64,000 bases of DNA from Mesorhizobium sp. YC-39 (GCF_025753795.1 NZ_JAOWPS010000002.1:62001-126000), one strand, 5' to 3'. Shown: positions 36,574 to 45,564, numbered from the stretch's first letter. Made by a program: numbers and translations. Notes: a model not told the origin generated them from the letters alone.

Positions 36574-38096
36574 CAGTGATGCCCCGCCATGTGCTCACCG
36601 ATCGTCTGCACACTCGCCAGCGCGATCGGCGTCTCGTAAACGAGCGCTCCGTCGGACATAACGAAGATGCGGTCGGAGAGCTCCAGCAGCTCGTCGAGAT
36701 CCTCCGACATCAGAAGCACAGCCGCGCCGGCATTGCGCGCTTTCATGATGCGGGCGCGGATCTCGGCAACGGCCGAGAAGTCGAGGCCGAAGCAGGGATT
36801 GGAGACAATCAGCAGATCGACCTCGCCGGTCAGCTCGCGCGCCAGAACCGCGCGCTGCACATTGCCACCTGACAGCGAGGCGATGGGCGACGACAGCGAT
36901 GCGGTCTTGACCTTGAACTGCTCGACCAGCCTGGCGCTGAATGCGCGGATGGCGCCGGCGCTGATCCAGTTCACCGGCCTGCCATTGCCGTCGATGTCGA
37001 AGGTGCGGAAGGAGATGTTCTCGGCCACCGTCATCCTTGGCGCGCAGGCGTTCTTCAGCGGCTCCTCGGGGATGAGGCGGACATTCAGCGCGCGTGCCTC
37101 GGCGCGCGTCGCTGCATAGGCAGTGCCGCGCACCATGACTTCGCCGGCATCGCGCGGGCGCTGCCCGGCCAGCACTTCCAGCAATTCCTTCTGGCCGTTG
37201 CCGGAAATGCCGGCGATGCCGACGATCTCGCCCGAGCGCACGCCGAGATCCTCGATCCGGATCGACTTCAGCCCGGTGCGGTCGGGCGCCTTCAGCGCCT
37301 TGACCTTGAGCACGATCTCGGCGTCCAGCTTCGGCTCGGCGCGACTGTCGAGCGCCGCGATCGGCTGGTCGCCGATCATCATCGCCGCCATCTGCTTGTG
37401 ATCAAGATCGGCGACGCGGCCGGTGCCGGTCAGCCTGCCCTTGCGCAGCACACTGACATCGTCGGCGAACGCCGTCACCTCGTGGAACTTGTGCGAGATC
37501 ATCAGCACGGTGAGGTCGCCGGCCTTGGTCATGGCGCGCACCAGCCCCAGCACTTCCTGCGCCTCGCCGGGGGTGAGCACCGAAGTCGGCTCGTCCAGCA
37601 CCAGGAAGGAGCGGCCGAGATAGAGCTGCTTGACGATCTCCAGCTTCTGCTTCTCGCCGGCGGCAAGCTCGGCCACCTTGACGTCGAGCGGCAGCTTGAA
37701 CGGCATGCGATCCATGAACACGGCGAGCTCGCCGCGCTCTTTGCGCCAGTCGATGATGCCGGGAACTTTCTCGCGCGAGATGACGAGATTCTCGGCGCCG
37801 GTCAGCGACGGCACCAGCGTGAAATGCTGGTAGACCATGCCGAGCCCGAGCGCCGAGGCGTCCTTCGGACTGGCGATCTTAACCTCGCGGCCATCGACCA
37901 TGATGTCGCCGGAGGTCGGATGATAAAAACCCATCATGCATTTGACCAGTGTCGACTTGCCGGCGCCGTTCTCGCCGAGCAGCGCATGGAACGAGCCCGC
38001 CGGAACTTTGACCGAGACATCGTCGAGCGCCGTGAAGCCGCCAAAGCGCATGGTCATGCCGATGGTTTCGACGCCGACCGCTTTTCTGTCACTCAT
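36573..38096 (-). CDS. ABC transporter ATP-binding protein (BMP/nucleoside type, double ATPase)
   Basis: A 507-residue protein with two ATPase domains as in sugar and purine-nucleoside importers. The first half is complete: [18 protein letters not shown] (Walker A), [15 protein letters not shown] (signature), [16 protein letters not shown] (Walker B). The second has [19 protein letters not shown] in place of a Walker A and [17 protein letters not shown] as signature, and is probably a structural half. GAGGAGG precedes ATG 38096. It powers import with the two permeases upstream in the operon. Confidence 0.93.
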   Translation of the reverse strand: MSDRKAVGVETIGMTMRFGGFTALDDVSVKVPAGSFHALLGENGAGKSTLVKCMMGFYHPTSGDIMVDGREVKIASPKDASALGLGMVYQHFTLVPSLTGAENLVISREKVPGIIDWRKERGELAVFMDRMPFKLPLDVKVAELAAGEKQKLEIVKQLYLGRSFLVLDEPTSVLTPGEAQEVLGLVRAMTKAGDLTVLMISHKFHEVTAFADDVSVLRKGRLTGTGRVADLDHKQMAAMMIGDQPIAALDSRAEPKLDAEIVLKVKALKAPDRTGLKSIRIEDLGVRSGEIVGIAGISGNGQKELLEVLAGQRPRDAGEVMVRGTAYAATRAEARALNVRLIPEEPLKNACAPRMTVAENISFRTFDIDGNGRPVNWISAGAIRAFSARLVEQFKVKTASLSSPIASLSGGNVQRAVLARELTGEVDLLIVSNPCFGLDFSAVAEIRARIMKARNAGAAVLLMSEDLDELLELSDRIFVMSDGALVYETPIALASVQTIGEHMAGHH

Positions 38097-38106
38097 CGCG
38101 GCCTCC

Positions 38107-38808
38107 TCATGGCAGCTGCGCGACGAGCGCCTTCGAATTCGACACAGTACCGAACACGCCACCCTGCATCTTGATCATCTTGATGGCGGCCAGATGATTA
38201 CCGAAATCGGTCGCGCCACAGCAATCCTCCAGCATCACGCATTCGAAGCCGCGGTCATTGGCCTCGCGCATGGTGGTGTGGACGCAGACATCGGTGGTGA
38301 TGCCGGTGAGCACGATGTTTTCGATGCCGCGCTGGTTGAGGATAAGCTCGAGGTCGGTGGCGCAGAACGAGCCCTTCCCCGGCTTGTCGATGATCGGTTC
38401 GCCCTCGGCCGGATAAAGATCGGGGATGATGTCCCAGCCCGGCTCGCCGCGCACCAGGATGCGCCCGCACGGACCGGGATCGCCGATGCCGGCATTGATC
38501 CGGCGCGAGCGCCAGCGCTTGTTGGCCGGCAGGTCGGCGAGGTCGGGCCGGTGGCCCTCGCGCGTGTGGATGATGGTGTAGCCCTTGGCACGCATCGCCG
38601 ACAGCACCGACTTGATCGGCTCGATCGGCGCACGCACCAGCGACAGGTCGTAGCCCATATGATCGACATAGCCGCCCGGCCCGCAGAAATCAGTCTGCAT
38701 GTCGATGATGATCAGCGCCGTATTGTCGGGCCTCAGATCACCATTATAGGGCCATGGATAGGGATCGGCGTCGATGGTGCGCTGGGTGATCCCGGCTCTG
38801 GCGTTCAT
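38107..38808 (-). CDS. biuH: Biuret hydrolase
   Basis: A 233-residue isochorismatase-fold hydrolase that agrees closely, from memory, with the structurally characterised biuret hydrolase of Rhizobium leguminosarum, including [20 protein letters not shown] and the triad Asp36 ([11 protein letters not shown]), Lys142 ([13 protein letters not shown]) and Cys175 ([18 protein letters not shown]), at the same numbering. It splits biuret to allophanate and ammonia, which AtzF then finishes. ATG 38808 has GGAG upstream. It lies between permease and ATPase genes, tying the importer to this substrate class. Confidence 0.92.
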   Translation of the reverse strand: MNARAGITQRTIDADPYPWPYNGDLRPDNTALIIIDMQTDFCGPGGYVDHMGYDLSLVRAPIEPIKSVLSAMRAKGYTIIHTREGHRPDLADLPANKRWRSRRINAGIGDPGPCGRILVRGEPGWDIIPDLYPAEGEPIIDKPGKGSFCATDLELILNQRGIENIVLTGITTDVCVHTTMREANDRGFECVMLEDCCGATDFGNHLAAIKMIKMQGGVFGTVSNSKALVAQLP

Positions 38809-38824
38809 GGCAAAAACTCCGGTC

Positions 38825-39751
38825 TCATTTGGTGATCGACAGTTCGCCCGGCGCGCCGGCGAGCGAACGGCTGGGCGAGGAGGTGGCAATCATGATGATC
38901 AGGGTGAGGATGTAAGGAGCGGCGTAGAAGAGATAGTAGCCTTGCGTGACGCCGACTGACTGCAGCGCCGGGCCGAGCGCGCCGGCGCCGCCGAACAGAA
39001 GGGCGGCGGCAAAGCAGCCGAGCGGGTTCCAGCGGGCGAAGATGACCAGCGCCACCGCCATCAGGCCCTGTCCCGATGAGATGCCTTCGGTCCAACTGCC
39101 GGGATAATAGAGCGACAGATAGGCGCCGCCGATGCCGGCCAGGGCGCCGCCGACGCCGGTGGCGATCAGGCGCACCGTATCCGGATTGAGGCCCATGGCC
39201 CGCGCCGCGTCGGAACTGTCGCCGACGACGCGCAAGATGAGGCCGGCGCGGGTGTTTCGGAAGGCCCACCACAGGAACACCGCCAGTGCCGCGCCGATCA
39301 GGAACAACACGTTGACGTCGAGCGCGGCCTGCACCTGCGGAATGTCCGACCAGGCGCCGAAGGGAATGGCCGGCAGGTCGGGCGCCGAAGGCTGGATGAA
39401 CGGCTTGCCGAAGAAGAAGGCGAGGCCCGAGCCGAACAGCATCAGGGCAATGCCGATGGCAATGTCGTTAACCCCGCGGAATTTGCAGATCCAGCCGTGA
39501 AACAGGCCGAAGCAGAGCCCGGCGAAGGCGGCGGCGGTGAGGCCGAGCCAGGGCGAGCCGGTCATCACCGCCACCGCATAGGCGGTCATGGCGCCGAAGA
39601 CCAGCGTGCCTTCGAGACCGAGATTGATGCGGCCGGAGCGTTCGGTGATCGCTTCGCCGAGCGAGACGAAAATGAAGGGCGTGGAGACACGGATAGCGCC
39701 ACCGAGGATGGCGAGCGGCACGCCCCAGAGCCCAATCTCGGTTGCGTCCAT
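38825..39751 (-). CDS. ABC transporter permease (BMP/nucleoside type)
   Basis: A 308-residue membrane protein of the branched-chain/ribose permease superfamily, with eight or more hydrophobic segments: [76 protein letters not shown]. The [14 protein letters not shown] motif is the usual EAA-like loop of YufQ/NupC-type permeases. Its ATG shares one base with the stop of the upstream permease. Confidence 0.92.
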   Translation of the reverse strand: MDATEIGLWGVPLAILGGAIRVSTPFIFVSLGEAITERSGRINLGLEGTLVFGAMTAYAVAVMTGSPWLGLTAAAFAGLCFGLFHGWICKFRGVNDIAIGIALMLFGSGLAFFFGKPFIQPSAPDLPAIPFGAWSDIPQVQAALDVNVLFLIGAALAVFLWWAFRNTRAGLILRVVGDSSDAARAMGLNPDTVRLIATGVGGALAGIGGAYLSLYYPGSWTEGISSGQGLMAVALVIFARWNPLGCFAAALLFGGAGALGPALQSVGVTQGYYLFYAAPYILTLIIMIATSSPSRSLAGAPGELSITK

Positions 39752-40875
39752 CAGGTGCTCCTCCGCCAGAGGTCGGGATTGAAGGCCTTGAATCGGCCAT
39801 AGAAGGTTTCGCTGAACAGGATGACGATGAAGAGCAGGCCCTGCAGCACCAGCACGGTGGCGTCTGGCAGGTCCATGCGGCGCTGGATCAGCCCGCCGGA
39901 CGCATCGATGCCGCCAAGCAGGAAGGCGACCGGGATGATGGCCAGCGGATTGTGGCGGGCCAGGAAGGCGACAAGGATACCGGTATACCCATAACCGGCG
40001 GCAAGCGAGGCGTTGGCGCTGCCCTGCACCGCCGCGACCTCCAGCATGCCAGCCAAGCCGGCGAAGGCGCCGGCGAGCCCTGTGAAGCCGACGATCAGCG
40101 AGCCGACGGCAAGCCCCTGCACCTGGGCGGCCCTGACATTGCCGCCGGCGATGCGGGCAGCGAACCCCCAGCGGGTCTTTTCGATCAGCACCCAGGACAG
40201 CACGCAGGCCAGCACGCCGACGGCAAGCCCCCAATGCACCTCCATGCCCGGCATGTTGTCGATGCGGTAGATGTCGGCCAGCGGCTCGGTCGACGGCTTG
40301 TTGAGCGAGGCAGGGTCGCGCAGCGGCCCTTCGACCAGCTGGTTCATCAGGGCAATCGCGATATAGGCCATCAGCAGGCTGGAGATGGTCTCGTTGACGG
40401 CGCGGTAGTGGCGAAGCGCGCCGACGGCACCTATCCAGATGCCGCCGGCGGCCATGCCCGCCACGCCCATGGCAAGAATGACGATGAAGGATGGCGCCCC
40501 GCTCAGCGCCACGCCGATGGCAGCGGCGGCGACGCCACCAAGCACGATGGCGCCCTCGCCGCCGATGACGACGAGGCCGAGCCGGGCCGGCAGCGCCACG
40601 CAGAGCGCCGCCAGTAGCAGGGGAGCGGCGCGCGACAGCGAGTTCTGGATCGAGAACCATGAGCCGAAGCCACCGCGCCACATCGTTTCATAGAGCTGGA
40701 CCGGCGACTTGCCGACAGCCAGGATAAACAGGCTGAACAGGGCCATGCCGACGACCAGCGCCGCGAGCGGTATGACGACGGCCTCGGCGCGCCGGGCGAT
40801 CCATTCGAGCGCCGCCGGATAACCCCTGGCGCCGAACGTCGCCGGCGCGCCGGCCCCTGCCACCGTGTCTGTCAT
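39751..40875 (-). CDS. ABC transporter permease (BMP/nucleoside type)
   Basis: A 374-residue membrane protein, the larger partner of the permease pair (YufP-like). It has an N-terminal cytoplasmic stretch, AAVVIPLAALVVGMALFSLF-type first helix, the motif GLVVIGGEGAIVLGGVAAAA, NETISSLLMAYIAIALMNQL and the long C-terminal membrane region GYGYTGILVAFLARHNPLA. In such importers this subunit forms the channel with the smaller permease. It follows the binding-protein gene by 18 bases. Confidence 0.92.
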   Translation of the reverse strand: MTDTVAGAGAPATFGARGYPAALEWIARRAEAVVIPLAALVVGMALFSLFILAVGKSPVQLYETMWRGGFGSWFSIQNSLSRAAPLLLAALCVALPARLGLVVIGGEGAIVLGGVAAAAIGVALSGAPSFIVILAMGVAGMAAGGIWIGAVGALRHYRAVNETISSLLMAYIAIALMNQLVEGPLRDPASLNKPSTEPLADIYRIDNMPGMEVHWGLAVGVLACVLSWVLIEKTRWGFAARIAGGNVRAAQVQGLAVGSLIVGFTGLAGAFAGLAGMLEVAAVQGSANASLAAGYGYTGILVAFLARHNPLAIIPVAFLLGGIDASGGLIQRRMDLPDATVLVLQGLLFIVILFSETFYGRFKAFNPDLWRRST

Positions 40876-40893
40876 CTTGCCGCTCCGTCCGAT

Positions 40894-42021
40894 TCAGGCG
40901 GTCGAGCCGACAACGCCCTCGACGAGATAGTCCATGCTCTCGAGCTCGATGGCGGTTTCGGCGAAGGCCTGGCCTTCGGTCGCCACGACGCCGCCCTTGT
41001 TGCTCTTCAGCGGGCCCTTGATGACGGAGAAGCCGCCCTTCGTCATCTCGGCCAGCGTGGCGTCGAACTGCTTGCGGGCCGCCTCGGAGACGGCGGGGCC
41101 GAGCGGGCTCATCTTGACGAAGCCGTCGGCCAGTCCGCCGCGGGTGAAATTGGGCAGCGGCTTGCCGGCGACGAGGTCGTCGACGAACATCTTGTAGACC
41201 TTGGCCCAGTTCCACTCGGCGCCGGTCAGGTATTTCTCGGGCGCCAGCGGGCTTTGGTTGGCGTGGTAGCCGCAGACGAAGGCGCCGCGGCCGGCGGCCG
41301 TCTCGACCACGACCTTGGGGCTGTCGACGTGGCAGGTGACGACATCGATGCCCTGGTCGACCAGCGCGTTGGTGGCCTCCGCCTCCTTGACCGCCAGCGA
41401 CCATTCGCCGGTAAAGATCACCTGGCAGGTGATGGTCGGGTCGACCGAACGCGCGCCAAGCAGGAAGGAGTTGATGTTGAGCAGGACCTGCGGGATCGGC
41501 TTGGCGGCGACGAAGCCGAGTTTCTTGGTCTTCGAGGTGTGACCTGCGACGACGCCGTTGAGATACTGGCCCATGCCGATATAGCCGAAATAGGAACCGG
41601 CATTCATCGGGTGCTTATCCTTGTTCCACATGCCGCCACAATGGCGGAACTGCACGTCGGGGAATTTCGCGCACATGGCCAGCATGTGCGGATCGAAATA
41701 GCCGAAGGACGTCGGGAAAATCAGCGAGGCGCCGTCGAGATTGATCATCGATTCCATCGTCTTCTGGACGTCGACCGTCTCGGGGACGTTTTCTTCCTCG
41801 ACGATGTTGATGCCATCGATCCCCTTCAGCGCCGCCGCACCCTCGGCATGCGCCTGGTTGTAGCCATAATCGTCCTTCGGCCCGACATAGATGAAGCCGA
41901 CGGTGGCGGCGGCAGCGAGTGCCCTGCTGATGGGAAAGGATGCCGAGGCCAGGCCAAATGCGGCTCCGGCGGCGGAGGTCTTGAGCAACTGGCGGCGGCT
42001 AAGCATGAATCTGTCGATCAT
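40894..42021 (-). CDS. BMP-family ABC transporter substrate-binding protein
   Basis: A 375-residue binding protein of the PnrA/BMP family, known for purine nucleosides and related compounds. It starts with a twin-arginine signal (LSRRQLLKTSAAGAAFGLAS). The mature part has VGFIYVGPKDDYGYNQAHAE, IFPTSFGYFDPHMLAMCAKF, FRHCGGMWNKDKHPMNAGSY and GYIGMGQYLNGVVAG, typical of BMP proteins. Here it is the first gene of the operon with biuret hydrolase, so a ureide such as biuret or triuret is its likely ligand. Export by Tat implies folding before transport. Confidence 0.92.
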   Translation of the reverse strand: MIDRFMLSRRQLLKTSAAGAAFGLASASFPISRALAAAATVGFIYVGPKDDYGYNQAHAEGAAALKGIDGINIVEEENVPETVDVQKTMESMINLDGASLIFPTSFGYFDPHMLAMCAKFPDVQFRHCGGMWNKDKHPMNAGSYFGYIGMGQYLNGVVAGHTSKTKKLGFVAAKPIPQVLLNINSFLLGARSVDPTITCQVIFTGEWSLAVKEAEATNALVDQGIDVVTCHVDSPKVVVETAAGRGAFVCGYHANQSPLAPEKYLTGAEWNWAKVYKMFVDDLVAGKPLPNFTRGGLADGFVKMSPLGPAVSEAARKQFDATLAEMTKGGFSVIKGPLKSNKGGVVATEGQAFAETAIELESMDYLVEGVVGSTA

Positions 42022-42072
42022 CTCTTGATGCTCCCCTGTGGGACCCTTTCCGGGTCGGTTAACGCCTTCTCG

Positions 42073-42088
42073 AAAAAGTGCATGCAAT
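42073..42088. promoter_or_regulatory. Left operator of the GntR/ureide operon pair
   Basis: AAAAAGTGCATGCAAT, which contains the palindrome TGCATGCA, occurs here and, as an exact inverted copy, at 42168-42183. It lies 52 bases upstream of the binding-protein start codon. Confidence 0.6.
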
Positions 42089-42167
42089 CGTTGTGCCAAC
42101 TCAAAAACCTAAATTTATTAAATAAAATCAATAGGTGTTTCAAAAGCGACTGCACATGGAGCAGGCA

Positions 42168-42183
42168 ATTGCATGCACTTTTT
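42168..42183. promoter_or_regulatory. Right operator of the GntR/ureide operon pair
   Basis: ATTGCATGCACTTTTT is the exact reverse complement of the site at 42073-42088, 95 bases away start to start (nine helical turns). It lies 105 bases before the GntR start codon. Confidence 0.6.
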
Positions 42184-42287
42184 GCCTTGAAAACAGACAG
42201 TTTGACAGGCAGATTAAAATTAAGGCATAGAGTGGCCCAGCCGAGTCGCGAGCCGCTCGACTCTGCAAAAGACTGAACGGAGGAGAT

Positions 42288-42992
42288 TTGTCGGGAAAGC
42301 GCAGCTTGATCAGGTCGGGCACGACCGTGGATCAGATGGTGAGGGCGATCGGCGACCGCATCGTCACCGGCTTCCTGCGCCCCGGCGAAAAGCTCGACGA
42401 AGCCTCGCTCGCCGCCCGCTTCGACGTATCACGCACGCCGGTACGCGAGGCGCTCGGCCAGCTCAGCGCCATGGGTCTGGTCGAAAGGCGGCCCAACCGG
42501 GGCGCCATCGTCGCCGTGGTGACGCAGGAGCATCTCGCCTCGATGTTCGAAAGCATGGCCGAACTGGAAGCGATCTGCGCGCGCTTCTCGGCCGAGCGCA
42601 TGACCAGCAGCGAGCGCCGCGCGCTGGAGATCGAGCATCAGGGCTCGGCGCGGCTGGTGCAGCTGCGTGCCGAGGAGGACTACGAATATTTCAACACCGA
42701 GTTCCACACCCGGCTCTATCGCGGCGCCCACAACGCCCATATCTACGAAATGACCGTGATGACGCGGAGCCGGCTGGCGCCGTTCCGCCGTGCGCAGTTC
42801 ATGCTGCCGGGCCGGCTGGCGAAGTCCTGGCAGGAGCACGACGCGATCGTTACGGCAATCATGCGCGGTGACGGCGCTGCCGCGGGAAACGCCGCCAAGG
42901 ATCACGTTTCCATCGTCAGCGAGGCGAGCGCCGTCTTTGCCGTCGGCGACCAGCCGAAAGTTGCAAGCACGATGCCGGTCACGGCCGGCTGA
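42288..42992 (+). CDS. GntR family regulator (FCD domain)
   Basis: A 234-residue FadR-type GntR regulator. The winged helix holds VDQMVRAIGDRIVTGFLRPG, LDEASLAARFDVSRTPVREA and LGQLSAMGLVERRPNRGAIV; the C-terminal FCD domain has FESMAELEAICARFSAERMT and the histidine-containing metal or effector site (FHTRLYRGAHNAHI). The start is a TTG with GGAGGAGA upstream. It is divergent from the ureide operon and probably represses it and itself through the inverted repeat in between. Confidence 0.92.
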   Translation: MSGKRSLIRSGTTVDQMVRAIGDRIVTGFLRPGEKLDEASLAARFDVSRTPVREALGQLSAMGLVERRPNRGAIVAVVTQEHLASMFESMAELEAICARFSAERMTSSERRALEIEHQGSARLVQLRAEEDYEYFNTEFHTRLYRGAHNAHIYEMTVMTRSRLAPFRRAQFMLPGRLAKSWQEHDAIVTAIMRGDGAAAGNAAKDHVSIVSEASAVFAVGDQPKVASTMPVTAG

Positions 42993-43035
42993 GAAGGGAA
43001 TTCAACTGGTTCAGCAGAGCGCCCTGCAAAGAAAC

Positions 43036-43074
43036 AGAGCCCCATCCCTGTTCCATCGGGATGGAATAGGCTCT
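43036..43074. repeat. Palindromic hairpin element
   Basis: agagccccatccctgttcca followed by tcgggatggaataggctct forms a long imperfect hairpin (arms agagcc/ggctct and ccatccc/gggatgg). It sits between the GntR gene and the dehydrogenase fossil. It could act as a terminator for the GntR gene or be a mobile palindromic repeat of the rhizobial kind. Confidence 0.5.
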
Positions 43075-43140
43075 AAGGCACCAGCACGACCTTGCCAGTC
43101 GAGCGGCGCTCGTCCAGCTGCGCGATCAACTGCGTCGTGC
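43073..43140 (-). pseudogene. 3' fossil of a quinone-oxidoreductase-like MDR gene
   Basis: Translated on the minus strand this piece reads QLIAQLDERRSTGKVVLVP and stop. The first 47 bases match the end of the dehydrogenase gene at 47792-47838 with a single difference (LDERRSTGKVVLVP), but the preceding residues differ (QLIAQ instead of SEAHRLL), so it is the tail of a related gene, not an exact duplicate. The rest of that gene is missing; the hydrolase fusion gene begins to overlap it at 43126. Confidence 0.75.
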
Positions 43141-44670
43141 AAACGTGCTGATGCTGTCGAGCAGCTTCTGTTGGTCGTCGACCCAAAACCAGTGGTCGTC
43201 ACCGACGACCTCAATGAACCGCGCGCCTGGGATCTTGGCCGCCAGGAAGCGCCCGGCCTCGACGCGCACGGCGCGGTCGCCGGAGCGGTGCAGGACCATC
43301 GTCCGGGCCGAGACTTTTGCAAGCAGATGACGGACATCGGTATCACGCAGCGCTTCGAGCAGGCCTGCGACCGCGCCGGGACTGGAGGCCGCCCTGAGCA
43401 ATCCGGCCCACCAGTTCTCCGCCTGGCGGTCTCCGGCGAGGCTCGGGGCGAAAGTTTCGATTTCCGCCGGGCCACCCCAGTTGGCGATCAGGCGTCGCTT
43501 CCACAGGTCGTATTGCGCGGCGGTCAAGGCGAAGGGATAGTCGGGCGTGCGGCTGCCTTTCGCCAGGGAACCCCAGAGAACAAGGCCGGTCAGGCGATCG
43601 GGGTGATCTACGGCAAAACGGATACAACCCGGCCCACCCTCTGACGCGCCGATGAGCAAGGCCCGGCGGCTGCCGGCCGCATTCATGACTGCCAGAATAT
43701 CCTGCGCCGTCGCTTCGACGGTGGGGCGGGCGCCGACGCGGTCGGAAAGTCCCATGCCGCGCCGGTCGAAGAGGATCAGGCGGCCCAGGCGCGAAACCGC
43801 TGATATCCAGGCGCGGCAGCTTCTGTCTTCCCAGATCCGCTCGACATGCGAAATGAACCCGGGAACAAGCACGATGTCCGGCTGGCCGCTGCCGACGATC
43901 TGGTACGCGAGATGGATGCCGTCCACGTCGACGTAGCGCGTTCTTGGCACGTCCAGGGTGGCATCGTGAGATGGCTCACGCAGCAGGGCAAGCGTGGCGG
44001 GGTCCGGCGCTATGCCGAGTTCTTCCCGCAGCAGCCGGACACAAGCTTCGATCTGGCGCTCGGCCGCCGCCCTGTCCTCAGCCGCCAGGTGGGCACGGAT
44101 CAGGTGACGGTGCGCGCTTTCGCTCAAAGGATCCAGTCCTGCCAGGCGCGTCGCATGCACAACCGCAGTGCGAGGCTCGCCACCGGCGATCTTCGCTTCA
44201 ATCAGCCGCTCCAGCGCCTGCACCAGCCGGCTGCGCAAGGCCTCGCGCCTGAAAAAGACCCATTCCTCGAATTCCGCACAATCCGGGAGTGAGAAACCGG
44301 CGAGATAGTCGTCCTTATAGATGTCGGCCGCCGCGTCGAGAGGACCGACATTGCAGGTCTGCTCGAACACTCGGGAGTCGACCTCGACGGACAGCGCCCG
44401 GTGCAGACTGAGGGAACCTCCGGTGGCAGCGATAACCTCGCTGCCGAACGCGATGCGGATTTTATACAGGGTGCGCCGAAGGCGTGCCCGTGCGGCTTCC
44501 TCGTCGGTTTCGGGCCACAGAAGCGTGGCCGCGACCTCGCGCGCCACGGGCCTGCCGGCCTCTGCGAGGTAGATGAGGAGCGCGGCCGCCTTGCGCAAGG
44601 CGAGTTCCACCGGCCGCCCGTTCAGGCGGAATTCCGGAAAACCCAGAAGTCGGAGTTCCAACCGCTCCAT
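43126..44670 (-). CDS. BTAD/SARP-type regulator fused to alpha/beta hydrolase
   Basis: A 514-residue fusion. Residues 1-90 form an OmpR-like winged helix of the SARP kind (LELRLLGFPEFRLNGRPVEL, KAAALLIYLAEAGRPVAREV, RLRRTLYKIR); residues 95-235 form a bacterial transcriptional activator domain of helical repeats (DYLAGFSLPDCAEFEEWVFF, LDPLSESAHRHLIRAHLAAED); residues 245-514 form an alpha/beta hydrolase with Ser343 (LLIGASEGGPG), Asp465 and His493 (VVGDDHWFW). It may sense a small ester or lactone-like ligand through the hydrolase fold and regulate the divergent methyltransferase; ligand and targets unknown. Confidence 0.88.
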   Translation of the reverse strand: MERLELRLLGFPEFRLNGRPVELALRKAAALLIYLAEAGRPVAREVAATLLWPETDEEAARARLRRTLYKIRIAFGSEVIAATGGSLSLHRALSVEVDSRVFEQTCNVGPLDAAADIYKDDYLAGFSLPDCAEFEEWVFFRREALRSRLVQALERLIEAKIAGGEPRTAVVHATRLAGLDPLSESAHRHLIRAHLAAEDRAAAERQIEACVRLLREELGIAPDPATLALLREPSHDATLDVPRTRYVDVDGIHLAYQIVGSGQPDIVLVPGFISHVERIWEDRSCRAWISAVSRLGRLILFDRRGMGLSDRVGARPTVEATAQDILAVMNAAGSRRALLIGASEGGPGCIRFAVDHPDRLTGLVLWGSLAKGSRTPDYPFALTAAQYDLWKRRLIANWGGPAEIETFAPSLAGDRQAENWWAGLLRAASSPGAVAGLLEALRDTDVRHLLAKVSARTMVLHRSGDRAVRVEAGRFLAAKIPGARFIEVVGDDHWFWVDDQQKLLDSISTFARRS

Positions 44671-44779
44671 CGATCCGCAACGCGGCCGCGCAGGGACGTT
44701 GAGGGGACGCCGGCCATCTATCCATCCCCACGACGTCGGGCCGAATGGGCCCGATCAGGAGACTCCCTTGGAGCGAGAA

Positions 44780-44878
44780 ATGTCACTGGTCAATACTCTC
44801 ATCCGCCGTCGCACGTCCGAGGCCCTTGCCGGAGACGGCGGCCCGATTGGCGCCGCGAACACAGGGCAAGGAGGCTGA
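44780..44878 (+). CDS. Possible small ORF upstream of the methyltransferase
   Basis: A 32-codon ORF (MSLVNTLIRRRTSEALAGDG and a Gly-rich end) has GGAG seven bases before its ATG and ends four bases before the methyltransferase start, so it would be coupled to that gene. It could be a leader peptide or a small protein. Its position between divergent promoters and its good ribosome binding site favour it, but there is no homology I recognise. Confidence 0.4.
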   Translation: MSLVNTLIRRRTSEALAGDGGPIGAANTGQGG

Positions 44879-44881
44879 GAC

Positions 44882-45523
44882 ATGTGCCAATCCTGTCTCT
44901 CCTGGTACGCACGCTGCATTGCGCCCTACCTCGTTCACGCCGGCTGTTCGGCCAACGCATTCGCCCGCATGCGAAGGCGTGTGATCCCGCTGGCGGAAGG
45001 TATCGTCGTCGAAGTCGGCTTCGGGTCCGGCTTGAATCTTCCCTATTACGACGCCGCCAGTGTGGAGCGGCTGGTCGGCGTCGATCCCGACGGCACGATG
45101 CTCGGCCTGGCCGGACCGAAGAGCCATTCCTTGCCATTCGATATCGAATGCCTCCGGGCCAGCGGCGAAAGCCTGCCGTTGATTGATGACTTCGCCGACA
45201 CGGTCGTGGTCACCTATGCCTTCTGCACCATTCCGGACCCTGAGGCGGCGCTCACGGAAATCCGGCGTATCCTGAAGCCCACAGGCCGGCTGATTTTCAT
45301 CGAGCACGGTCGGGCCGAGGAGCCGCGTTGCCGCAGGTGGCAGGAGCGCCTGAACCCGCTATGGGGACAGTTCGCCGGCGGCTGCCAGCTCAACCGCGAT
45401 CCGTTGCGCTTGATCCGCGGGGCCGGCTTCCGCCTCGTCGAAGAGCAGCGCGGGCGGTTTCCGCTGCTCTTCTGGCAGTTGGGAAGCCACCACGCCGGCG
45501 TCGCGGCACCCCCGACAAACTGA
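44882..45523 (+). CDS. Class I SAM-dependent methyltransferase
   Basis: A 213-residue methyltransferase similar to the UbiE/METTL7 group: the SAM motif VVEVGFGSGLNLPYY, the acidic loop GVDPDG, FADTVVVTYAFCTIPDPEAA (motif IV region) and LKPTGRLIFIEHGRAEEPR. The N-terminus is cysteine-rich (MCQSCLSWYARCIAP) and the protein may associate with membranes. Substrate unknown. It is divergent from the regulator-hydrolase fusion gene and is a likely target of it. Confidence 0.87.
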   Translation: MCQSCLSWYARCIAPYLVHAGCSANAFARMRRRVIPLAEGIVVEVGFGSGLNLPYYDAASVERLVGVDPDGTMLGLAGPKSHSLPFDIECLRASGESLPLIDDFADTVVVTYAFCTIPDPEAALTEIRRILKPTGRLIFIEHGRAEEPRCRRWQERLNPLWGQFAGGCQLNRDPLRLIRGAGFRLVEEQRGRFPLLFWQLGSHHAGVAAPPTN

Positions 45524-45564
45524 CCGGCCGCCGCCGTCGAAACCTGCATTCCGAGAGCAGACAG

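Noticed and set aside
38825..40681. Single 618-codon frame covering most of the two permease genes
   Set aside because: The in-frame start for the permease is at 39751, one base overlapping the upstream stop; the upstream part of the long frame is a low-complexity Arg/Gly/Ala shadow of the first permease.
41254..42276. Plus-strand frame of 340 codons over the BMP binding-protein gene
   Set aside because: Antisense to a clear binding-protein gene; its AT-rich end is only the promoter region.
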